Shown here: piece by piece, positions 52,605-61,914 of the stretch
Layout of the letters: every line of letters starts with the position of its first letter
Position numbering within the stretch: the stretch's first letter is position 1
Made by a program: the position numbers and the translations under genes
Notes under the pieces: model-generated
Told to the model about the DNA's origin: nothing
Seen by the model: only the letters and a program-made list of their open reading frames with translations
Databases searched by the model: none
Assembly (NCBI GenBank): GCA_032433765.1
Contig: JAVIAB010000051.1
Location: forward strand, 77,864,244-77,928,243
DNA from: Megaustenia siamemsis
Taxonomy: Eukaryota; Mollusca; Gastropoda; Stylommatophora; Ariophantidae
Length of the DNA stretch: 64,000 nt
Direction: 5' to 3'

Positions 52605-53422
52605 CAGTGGCGTATACTGGTTTTGGGCTCTGGGTTACCGCTGACATAATAAATAAAGACATACATTATATTCAGTAGGCTAACATGAAGTAATATTTGC
52701 TAATGACATCACTACATTTTAAATTACTTATTTATTTAAATGTAAACTCTACCCGTCTTGTTTGGGGCGAAAATGTCTCGATGACTTTGTCATTGAAAGT
52801 ACTGTTGGGTTGGTTTCTAAGTTTCTTAGGGAATGATTTCTTAATGGACATTAATGCCAAACCAGATAAGCGTTCTTGTGTCCGAGTTGAGCGACAACAA
52901 GATTTGATTTTCTTGAGAGCAGAAAAAGTTCTTTCTACAGATGCTGGTTCGCATAACGTAGTTATAAATAGGTTAGGAAGTGCCGATAATCAGACATAGT
53001 TTCACTTTCACTTTGTGAAGCTTCTGATTGGCTAGAGCTAAAAATAACCCATGAAACTGCATTTTGTATAGGTAGTTCTCGTCGTATTATTTTCACTGCC
53101 TGTTTTGAATGTCGAGGTTATTAATTTTAAGTCGGAGAGAAGAGAATTGTACGCTGCTTATTAGCGGTTTCATGTACTATCTTAGAGTAGTTTCTGTTTC
53201 ATTCACAAACATTATAGTGGCCATATGAAAGCCGTGCTTTACTAATTGCAAATCAAAGCAAATAACTCATATTGGCCTACGAAATGTGTAATAGAATATT
53301 CGAAAATTTGTAATGTTTTAAATATGAAAAATAATATGAAAAAATATAATAAATTATAATTTCCTTTTGTATTTCGTTAATATGTTCAGACTACCGGCGG
53401 TAGCATAGAGAATACGCCACTG
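52605..53422 (-). mobile_element. hAT-like transposon relic with 8-bp target duplication
   Basis: The inverted ends are CAGTGGCGTA (52605) and TACGCCACTG (53422), flanked by GTACAAAT and GTACATAT, an 8-bp duplication with one change. On the minus strand near 52960-52790 a frame reads ERTFSALKKIKSCCRSTRTQ and ERLSGLALMSIKK, the C-terminal dimerisation motif of hAT transposases of the ZMYM1-like type. Only the last part of the gene remains, so it is an internally deleted copy. Confidence 0.8.
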
Positions 53423-53659
53423 GTACATATACTTTAGGTCGTTCTGCAATTTATTATTTTTAAAAACTCTATTCAATAACTCATGGCTACACTGTTGAAC
53501 ACAAACTATAAATACTTTTCTTAAAAGCCAGCTTAAAGTAAACATGTAAACACTTTTGTCCACATTTAAAAGCCAACTCGAAATTTTTAGTTTTTATTTA
53601 TTTGAGAGAACACACGTTAATGCTTTAATCATTTTTTTTTTAATGTGCGATAGTTTTAG

Positions 53660-53739
53660 AACCTTTGGTTGCTATTTTATATATCGGCACTATCTTCAGC
53701 TTTTTCTCCTTTTTTTGGCTTCAACAAAGCCTCATTTAC
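53660..53739 (-). other. copy F terminal 3'UTR exon
   Basis: The acceptor CCACAG ends at 53740, followed by GTAAATGAGGC. The polyadenylation signal position reads ATATAAAAT, a variant hexamer. It is assigned to copy F by order. Confidence 0.5.
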
Positions 53740-53759
53740 CTGTGGAGAAATAAAACACC

Positions 53760-53990
53760 GAAGTTAAGAAAGTCTTAGATAAAACACTCAAGCAAAGAAA
53801 TTAGAAAATAAAGCTCTTAAGCAAAGAAAGTCTAAAAGAAAATACTCAAGGAGAAAGTTCAAGATAAGACACTAGAGTTAAGAAAATTTAAGATAAAAAC
53901 TGACGCGAGGAAAGTAAAATAGTAACATATTAAACCAAAGAAGTTTAAAATACAACGGTTAGGCAAATAAACTAAAGACAAAACATTCAA
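53760..53990. repeat. unexpanded minisatellite seed of copy F
   Basis: About seven diverged, irregular units of the type AAGAAAGTCTTAGATAAAAC followed by ACTCAAGC. It is the same seed as the arrays of copies B, C and E but without homogenised expansion. Confidence 0.7.
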
Positions 53991-53993
53991 ACT

Positions 53994-54083
53994 ATTCTAT
54001 TCTATTCTATTCTATTCTATTCTATTCTATTCTATTCTATTCTATTCTATTCTATTAAATTCTATTCTATTCTATTCTATTCA
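53994..54083. repeat. (ATTCT)n pentanucleotide microsatellite
   Basis: About 17 units, one with a substitution near 54055. Confidence 0.98.
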
Positions 54084-54429
54084 TGAAATCAGTTTCAATG
54101 AAGTCTGGGATCCCCAATACCTCTCCACCGCCCTTCACAGCATTTCTGGAAGGGTATGAAACCTAATTGTTTCTATTGTAATGTATTGATTGTACATACA
54201 TCCGCTTTTCCCACTAAGCACTCTGGAGACCAGATCCCTTTTCCACCTTTAGGCTCATTAGTATCTCAATATACACATCATTGTCCCACCTATCTTCCTC
54301 TTCTTCTCGTAAGTATTGAAAAACAAACTTGGCGATGTCTTCTTTGTCCTGAGCCGAGCTACACTCAGTACCAGAGTTGCCAGCGTGCCCTGGACAGTTC
54401 TACACCCAGGTTAACGCGTGCACTTTAGA

Positions 54430-56250
54430 GTCATCCTAGAGCTGCATCTTCTCCTGCCATGGAGACTGTCAATCTACTGAGCATACTTTGTGAGTCCGTC
54501 ATCAAGACTGCGTGATCCCCTTTTGCGTAAACAATCATGTTATTTCCGTCGTTCATAAATGATATCGTAGAGGACACTCCACACAGAATAGACTTTGCAA
54601 TGTACGCAGACAACTTGGATATATGGGCGCGAAAAGAATCTATGTCATTGGCCAGCTCCAGAACGCAAAATGTCCTATGAAAACTTGAAAGATGGACGAA
54701 CACCTGTCTGCTACCCATTAATTTAAAAAAAAACTACATACACAATTTTCAGCCTATCTAGAAACACACTCTCTGCAAATGTAAAAATAAAAGACCACAC
54801 ACTTTCTGTTGACCAAAACCCAACATATCTTGTCATCATGGATCGCAGAATGACATGGATAAATCAGACAGACAAAGTAAACAAAAGAGCCAGAAAACGA
54901 ACAGTTATTATGAAGAAATTAGCAGGAACGGACTGAGGAACATATATCTTGAAACGACTGTACACATGAAGAGTAAGACCAGTCCTAGAGTATGGAGTCA
55001 CAGCCTAGACTACAGCTTCCAAATCACAGCTTAGCAAAATTAACAGAACACAAAACCAGGCTACCCGTATTATCACCGGTTTCTATTAAATCTACACCTA
55101 TAGAGACTGTAGAAACAGTAACAGACCTGCAGCCTTTGGAAGACAGACGAAAAACTAAAGTAATGCAACACGCGGAGAAATACAAAAGGCTCCCTAACCA
55201 CCGCATGCACCAAAGAATAACCGGTTTCGGAAAAGAAAGACTAAAGAGGAGCAACGTCACGGCAATCTCCAAAGAATTGACATCTAGCTATCCAGTACTG
55301 TCCTAAATAATGGCAAAACCCATTGACCATCCTGTATGACTTCCCACGAAAAATATAAAATACTAGAACTTAAGTAAGACACAATAAAAATCATTAAAAA
55401 AGACACCCAAACACAGAGAGAAAGCACATAGCAGAAAACCACATAGACAATTACTCACGGGACTCCTGGACACACTTATACACAGATAGCTCTGCTGCAA
55501 AAGTCACTAGAAATGGAGGATGAGGTGTGTTCTTGAGACTGAATAAGCAGGAAATGATTACCAAATTAATAGCAACTGTGAAATTCTCACAAACAACTAT
55601 AAAGCAGAAACTGAAGCCCTCAAAGATGCTGCAAAACTGGTCATCCAACATAAAAATAACGGGCACAAGAAATTGGTAATACTGACCGACGAACTGGCAG
55701 TCCTAACAGCTCTAAAAAAAACACACACACACACCAGAAACAGCGAGCTAGATTACCTGAGAACAACCCTAGACCAATTGTGCAACAACTTCCAGAGATT
55801 GGTCATCCAGTGGATACCCTCACACTGTAATATAAAAGGAAATGAATGTGCAGACACACTAGCTAAGGAGGGAGGGATATTACCACTAGAGAACCATCTG
55901 GTCAGTTACGATGAAGCCAAATCCATCATCAAAGGCCAGTATCATGAAATATGGAAACAAGTACACCCCAAAATATAACGAGAGGGACAGATGCCTCCAA
56001 CTATCAAGGAGTCATCATATTTCGCCTTCGCACTGACCACAACAGAATGAGAAACCACATATTCAACAAACTCAAAATAGAAACTGCCAGCTAATGCCAC
56101 TGTACCGTGGATAACATGACAACGAAACACATTCTACAGGATTGCCCCCAGTAAACAGTCCTTAGGAGGACAATGAGGTCCACAGCCACCACCCTGGAAG
56201 AGAAATGTTACGGGACAACCGAATTACTGAACAGACAGCTGCCTTCATAA
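54430..56250 (+). mobile_element. LINE-g remnant with RNase H domain
   Basis: Plus-strand frames give HRIDFAMYADNLDIWARKES (RT catalytic motif with YADN in place of YADD, about 54580), MTWINQTDKVNKRARKR (about 54850), VLEYGVTA-like sequence near 54995 and then an RNase H part: VILTDELAVLTALKK and VIQWIPSHCNIKGNECADTL (about 55800-55860). RNase H after RT is typical of the I/Jockey-related group of LINEs. It is frameshifted throughout. Confidence 0.75.
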
Positions 56251-56539
56251 AGAGAGTCCGGAGTCATAGTCTGAATGAGCCATGATGGCAGAAAAAGAAT
56301 TTTCGTCGCTGCTTCTATCTCCATTCTTATGCTCGACACCGTAATGGTACATTTGCCAGATCTCTAGCCACTGTTTTTGCCATGTTGGTATGCCACAAAA
56401 CCTCTCTCCTCGGCAATCAATGATTATCCACGCCTGATGCACCTGCCTTCGATCGCATCCAACTCAGAATACAGGAGATAATTTATGTTTCTTGCCACGA
56501 TCAAATAAGCTCGGACCTGAGCAGATCTAAAAAGCATAA

Positions 56540-56905
56540 ACATTCCAACAGAACGATGTATCTATGAAAACTACACGGCGTACTTCCGTGACAATTGGCA
56601 CAGTTCAACGATGTGTTCTACACTATTCCAGACCTGTCTACTTTTTCATAGAAAAATATCTGGTGCCATTTTGCAAAAGGTGGTCTCGTTGCATCAAGGG
56701 GACGAAACCGGAACACTTTGCCAGCAAATGAATGCACGTCCTCACAGCTAGTGGAGCCTAGACACTTTCCACATAAAACGATGTTCCAGTGAATGAAAAT
56801 CTTGTCGGTGTCTAAAATTTGTTATGAGAACGATAGCTCTGTCGTTTAATAAATATTTAATGTTATTTTATGGTTGCAAACATTTGACAACAACAAACAA
56901 GAATT
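56540..56905. other. conserved intron block of the EGF gene family (copy F)
   Basis: Matches 36945-37290 and 45250-45530: GATGTATCTATGAAAACTAC, GGTGGTCTCGTTGCA, GTGGAGCCTAGACAC. This confirms that the region belongs to a sixth gene unit. Confidence 0.65.
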
Positions 56906-56924
56906 GAGTTTTTGAGTTATTAGC

Positions 56925-57175
56925 GGGTCATCATCATTGCACTCCGAACATGTCCAATAGGTGCTCGATCCCCTCCTCAGCAAGTCCCGCAGTGTCCAGC
57001 GACTGACGACTCCTGTTCTGTGTTGGTTGATAAGTCTTCTTACACGCCCACTAAGTTTCTCATTTCTGGCTGTGCCCATCTTAACTCCCATCTCTTTCAT
57101 CCGAATGAGTGACGTGGATTTGTTGTTGTCGAAGTCCTGTGCTCTTCTCACATCTCGTAGGGCATTGATTGAAAC
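56925..57175 (-). repeat. dispersed repeat with conserved reading frame, second copy
   Basis: The minus frame reads RRAQDFDNNKSTSLIRMKEM, GVKMGTARNEKLSGRVRRLI and WTLRDLLRRGSSTYWTCSEC. It is the counterpart of 18985-19275, here extended to a Cys-x-x-Cys end. Identity unknown. Confidence 0.6.
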
Positions 57176-57302
57176 AAGAATGTCCAGTATAACATGGACA
57201 TTTAAGAAATTAAAATAAAAAATAATAATAAACGTTCGTTCCGACTTGTATTATAGAAATGGATATAAGGAAAATTATTATGCGGTGCGAGAGATTAAAA
57301 AA

Positions 57303-57553
57303 GTTAAAGTACCCCCGTCACGCCAAATGGCGTATAGGGAATATGGTGTTAGGGACCATAAATTTTACTGACCTTCAGCACATGATTTTTGGAGTAATGT
57401 GGTCTGTATTACGCCCGTGCCGCTTTACTTTCCCAGAAAAAAATCCGGTACCCATTTAAGGCTGGGTGAACCCGGAAGCCGTCGGTTGGGATCGAACCCT
57501 ACCTCTTGTCCTTTGTAGTCCAGTTCACTAACCACTGAGCTATCGTGGCTCCC
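57303..57553 (-). mobile_element. SINE-1 copy
   Basis: Complete minus-oriented SINE-1 with box A ATAGCTCAGTGG and box B GGTTCGATCCC. It interrupts the conserved intron sequence of copy F between GCGAGAGAT and the following GAGAGATAGTTGACAC. Confidence 0.85.
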
Positions 57554-57829
57554 GGTGTGAGAGATAGTTGACACAAAATGACGCAAAAAAAATAAACATA
57601 AAATAACTTGGATTGTCCATTGTTGTCAGTTTTGGCATCACAACACTCCAAGCAGACCTATAGGTGTTCAGTTTATTTCAACAAATGACGACTTGTGAGC
57701 ACACTGATGCGTCCAGCAACTATCTAGCACTGAAAACATCAGCTGTTTCTAAAAGGCTGTCGCTTCTACTTGATTGACGTTGTGTTCCTACATGTTGCAT
57801 TTATCTCAACACACGTCGTCTGATAATGA

Positions 57830-57970
57830 TGATTTTGTTGATAATGATGGTGATGATGTATGACGACTATAATAATAATAATAATTATAATGACGCGTGA
57901 TTATATGCTGATTATGATAATAATAATAACAATGGTGGCGATGGTAACGATAATGTTGATAATGGTATTG
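57830..57970. repeat. GAT/AAT-rich simple sequence
   Basis: Degenerate ATAATAATAAT and GATGATG runs in the intron of copy F. Confidence 0.8.
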
Positions 57971-58145
57971 TTAATATGTTGTTTGTTGATAACGCTCACA
58001 AAATCATAAGAAAAAGAAAAATCGAAAAAAAAAAATATTTTGTGTCAATAATAGAAGCTTACTTCAGGGCCTAGAACTTACTTTCTGTAAGTTAACGTCT
58101 GTTATTGTATGTAGTATGGCCCTTTTCCACTTGTCAGACGGTCTA

Positions 58146-60269
58146 TAGCTTGTTTCATAAGTCTTGCCCAACTTTAAAAATCAATATCTTTTAAACCGCT
58201 TTTTGTATTTTTTTCAAAATTTGCATGTAAAGTTATAATGATTAGAACCCAACAGGGAATTAATTTCATTAAAAACAAACATTTGGTTATTATTATTGCT
58301 TATTTGATTTATATAAATTTATAACGACCCATTGATGTAGTCAAAACGTAGTGTTTACAGTATTTAAGTTAAAAATAGCGATTACAAATCTATACACGCT
58401 GAAATTTACGATTTTTCACGCTTTCCACGTGAGTTGTCTGACACAAATAGACTACTTGTAGTAAACACGAGACATTGTGTGTTCCATTTCCGTTAATTCA
58501 GCGGCGTAACGTGGAACAATAACATTTATCATGAGTCTTAAAATGAAATTCTGCAGTTTACAAAACATCGCAATAAAAATATATGACTATTTTTGCAAAG
58601 AGGCTAAACGAGGAAGATTATTTCATTCTTTAGAAAACCCTGAGAATAGGACAAGACACATTTTGGATTTATCTAAACGGTCATTTAATCGCTGGATTCA
58701 AGCACGGGACCGTCAATGTTCCAAATATACAAAATCACAAGGAAGAGCAAAAATGTTGGATAATTTCGACAGTGAACTTATTAGAAGTGAAACTCGCAAA
58801 ATGTTGGGTATGAATGAAACTGTTACAATAAGAAAATTAAAAGTATCGCTGAAAAAGAACAACAGTATTGAAATATCAAAGTCTACATTATAGAGGAATG
58901 TGAGAGCTGCAGGCTTTACATTCAGAAAGTATCCCAATGGACGAAACATCATCTGTGAGAAGCCACATATAGTAGTCATGAGAAGCAAGTACTTACGTGA
59001 AGTAAAAGAGGTGCGCAAGCAAGGTTATGATATTGTGTACTTGGATGAAACATGGATCAATGCTCACCACACTAACCAAAGGGAATGGCAGTCATCAGAT
59101 GGAAAGATTAAGAGATTAATACCTAGCAGCAAAGGACAGCGCTTGATAATTGCTCATGCAGGTAGTCGACAACATGGACTAATACAGAATGCAGAGCTCA
59201 TTTTTCTTTCAAAATCCATAGACAATCGGGATTATCACTCTGAGATGAATGGTCACATATTTAGACATTGGATTGAAAATTCTGTTCTCCCAGCACTAGA
59301 TCGACCATCTTGCCTAATAATGGACAATGCAGCGTACCACAACATTGTTGCACTTGAAGATAAAGTCCCGACGTCATCCAGTACAAAAGATGCTATTAAG
59401 ATATGGCTCACAAAGGAGCACATACAATTTAATAACATGTACTTAAAACCTGAATTACTATCTCTAGTAAAGCAAAAACAGAGGACAAAGATTTTTCAAA
59501 TAGATAAGATTATCCAAGAGCACGGTCATATAAGTTTGAGGCTGCCACCTTACCATGCTCATTTAAATCCAATAGAACTAATCTGGGCAAAATTAAAAGG
59601 ACAAGTGGCAGATGAAAATACAACATTCAAAATATGCGATGTAAAGACTCTTGCTAATCTCGCTTTATTAAATATAGACAAAGATTATTGGGCTAAATGT
59701 GAAGACCACGTCTTAAAACAGGAAGAGGAATATTGGAAAAATGATGGTTTGTGGAATGTTCAACCCCAAACAGTTATTAATCTTTTAGACTCGTCTGATT
59801 CAGAATGAAAGTATATAGCCCCCACAATGTTGGCCCCTATATTACCTTAAATTATTTCAACAAACGGTCCTTTTAAGGACCACACAACTATGAAAATTGG
59901 ACATACAGGTATACCTTGATATTATTATCGTCCGTCCTCGAACTGAGCAGACAATAATTCTCCTGGTGTTTTGTTTTATCCAGTTATTTCCCCATTACGG
60001 CCACGCCTTTACCTAGTGAAAATTAATCGTAGACCAGCAACTACGGTAATTTCTATTCTTTAGGGCTTCACAATTTACAATTTTGACAAACATCAAAGAA
60101 ATATCGCCGCTTTAAGAAAACTGCAGCTGCAAGATATTTGTTAAATATACATTTAAAGGGTCTTTTGCATTCTAATAACATTTGGAAAATTTCAAAAGTA
60201 TTTAACAAACGGTTAGAGAGTAATAGCGTTTTGAAGTTGGGCATATGTTTTGAAACGAGCTTTTTTTTA
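58146..60269 (+). mobile_element. Sailor-like DNA transposon, copy 2
   Basis: Long imperfect inverted ends: GCTTGTTTCATAAG, TGCCCAACTTTAAAA and ATATCTTTTAAACCG at the left, and CTCGTTTCAAAACA, TGCCCAACTTCAAAA and CTCTCTAACCG (reverse complement) at the right, roughly 85 bp in all. TA dinucleotides lie at both edges. The transposase gene is at 58531-59808. It is inserted near the 3' end of LINE-f. Confidence 0.75.
58531..59808 (+). pseudogene. Sailor-like transposase with one nonsense codon
   Basis: The frame is colinear over its full 425 codons or so with the intact transposase at 13893-12610. It is interrupted only by TAG at 58891-58893, where the intact paralogue has Trp (TLWRTVRS against TL-stop-RNVRA), consistent with a single TGG to TAG change. 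Catalytic residues remain: YLDETWINAHH, LIMDNAAYHN and HAHLNPIELIWAKLKG, with the same 83-residue spacing between second Asp and Glu, and the same LDSSDSE end. It is therefore a recently disabled copy, unless the stop is read through or the base is an error. Confidence 0.88.
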
Positions 60270-60469
60270 TAGTAGAGGCTTTTGTGTATTTTTTGAGGTT
60301 TTGTTTTTGTCAAACAGCTTCTCTCGTGGCTAATTCTACCGATGTTTGACAAACACACGCGATCACAAAGTGAACAAGTCAGGCACACTGGTCCACTGGG
60401 TTTTCCATCCTTTTTCATTAATCTTTTCTCTTCTAAGTTCTGCCTCGCACAGTCTCAAATGATGTTATC

Positions 60470-60876
60470 ATCATCATCATCGAGTGCCATCTCTGCAACG
60501 AAGGTTGGCTACCATGGAGCGCCATTCTGCTCTGTCTCTTGCTTTGATGGTGTAGGTTGTCATAGACTGATTTGTCCATCTTTTGATGTTACTCGTCCAT
60601 GTTAGTCTTGGTCTGCCTCTGCCTCTTTTACCTTGTATTTTCCTGGATTACTTTTAGCAGGATATTGTGTCTTTTAACATGGTCCAAAAATCGCATTTAT
60701 CTTGTTTGAATTGTGTTTAGTAGTTCTCTTTTCATTGTTAGTTGTTTTAAGACTTCATCGTTTGTTTTCTTTTCCTTCCATCCAATTTTACCTATTCTTC
60801 TATATATCCACATTTCAAAGGCTTCAGTTCTCTGTTGTGTTTTCTTGTCTAATGTCCATGTTTCTGCACAATATAA
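60470..60876 (-). mobile_element. LINE-b 3' fragment with 13-bp target duplication
   Basis: Flanked by AAATGATGTTATC at 60457-60469 and 60877-60889. It carries the LINE-b 3' signature (GGCTACCATGGAGCGCC) and an (ATG)n tail on the minus strand. It is nested in LINE-f. Confidence 0.88.
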
Positions 60877-61533
60877 AAATGATGTTATCCCGTTCCATAT
60901 ATATGCTTTCCATGATGTGCGATCACTTGCCAGATGTTCCCAGTCATATTCACATATGGGGAAGTCATTCAGAGATGATTTATATATATTTTATATATTG
61001 TAGTTTAGGTCTGCCGATTTGTCTTTTTCCGTGGGTTAGTTCGCCATATAGTATTTGCCTGGGGGTGAGTTTTTTTTCCATTCGCTGAACACGCCCCAGC
61101 CATCTTAGTCTTCGACATCTGAGCATCGACATGGTTGTTGGGGTCTTAGAATGTTGCAGGACAGTTAAGTTGGTTATTTTATCCTGCCATTTGATGTGCA
61201 TTATTCTGCGGAGACATCGCATGTGAAAGACAATTAGTCTATATTCCTGATTTGTGTATGTTGTCCAGGTTTCAGATCCATATAATAGTGTGCTAAGCAC
61301 ACAAGTTTGATATATTAAGAGTTTGATCTTCAGTGTTAGTTTCGTGTTGTCCCATGCCCTTTCTGTGAGTTTGCCGAAAGTCGTAGCTGCCTAATCAATT
61401 CGGCTGTTTATTTCATCATCAAGAGAAATGATTTGCGTAATTTATAAAAATTATGTTATTAATTTGACAATAAGTACCAATGTGTCAATAATAGAAGCTT
61501 ACTTCATGGCCTAGAACTTACTTTCTTTGAGCG

Positions 61534-61664
61534 TTAAAGTCTGTTATTAATTTGACAATATGTCCCAATGTAACCGATAGGGCACACACAGTATGGAAGG
61601 TCCAGCGGAGCAGTACAGCGCCCGCCATTTTTGCACTCAATGTAGAAGCATGGGTCTCCGCTAA
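61534..61664 (-). CDS. copy F exon 2: secreted EGF-like peptide (exon 1 outside window)
   Basis: The exon runs 61664-61522, with the acceptor TTATTACAG ending at 61665, the donor GTAAGT at 61521 and the stop 12 nt before the exon end. It encodes SGDPC, CKNGGRC, YCVC and GTYC with the six cysteines in family spacing. Loop six reads GYIG, so no EOGT site. The tail QINNRL has no sequon, making F the only copy that lacks both glycosylation motifs. The signal exon should lie upstream, beyond the 61.9-64.0 kb array and outside the window; it is assumed, not seen. A broken partial copy of the same exon follows at 61484-58082. Confidence 0.82.
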
Positions 61665-61914
61665 CTGTAATAAACGAATGCTGAATGTCTGAAACCATTT
61701 AGAGAAGAAGGGGCAGAACTCTTAACTTCCTTTGGTTGAGGGATTGATAGTCAACAAAGTATGATGTATCATTGGTTGATTATTGTTAAATAAATTAATG
61801 AGGCGAAACAATAATGAGAAGTTATCGTTATGAGCATTCAGAAATAGATGCATGTTCATCATTGTGAGGCACTCTATGCATGCAGGCGTAGTTGGTCATG
61901 TCGTTCCAAAACTT

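Larger units (their letters stand above)
58107..61453 (-). mobile_element. LINE-f copy 2 with two nested insertions
   Basis: Read on the minus strand: RT C-terminus STLLYGSETWTTYTNQEYRL, FHMRCLRRIMHIKWQDKITN and RLRWLGRVQRMEKKL (61300-61050), then a zinc-finger-like tail CLTCSLCDRVCLSNIGRISH (about 60380-60310), then a 3' end like that of 49086-52584 near 58140-58107. A LINE-b fragment (60470-60876) and a Sailor element (58146-60269) sit inside it. The target duplication is TGTTATT. Confidence 0.75.
58082..61484 (-). pseudogene. remnant EGF exon 2 split by a LINE
   Basis: The 3' end of an EGF exon (AATAAC, then AGACGTTAA with the stop at 58094-58092, donor GTAAGT at 58081) lies at 58106-58082. 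Its continuation (TGGTACTTATTGTCAAATTA) is at 61484-61454, with TGTTATT duplicated at the two edges (58100-58106, 61454-61460). In between is a LINE-f copy. The remainder of this exon is missing, because the true exon 2 of copy F begins again just upstream at 61664. It is therefore a partial tandem duplicate of the exon that was later hit by a transposon. Confidence 0.75.

Noticed and set aside
8018..61664. EGF-like peptides as toxins
   Set aside because: A secretion signal, one EGF fold and fast evolution are compatible with venom or defence peptides but equally with growth factors or reproductive proteins. Nothing in the window shows toxicity, so no such label was given.
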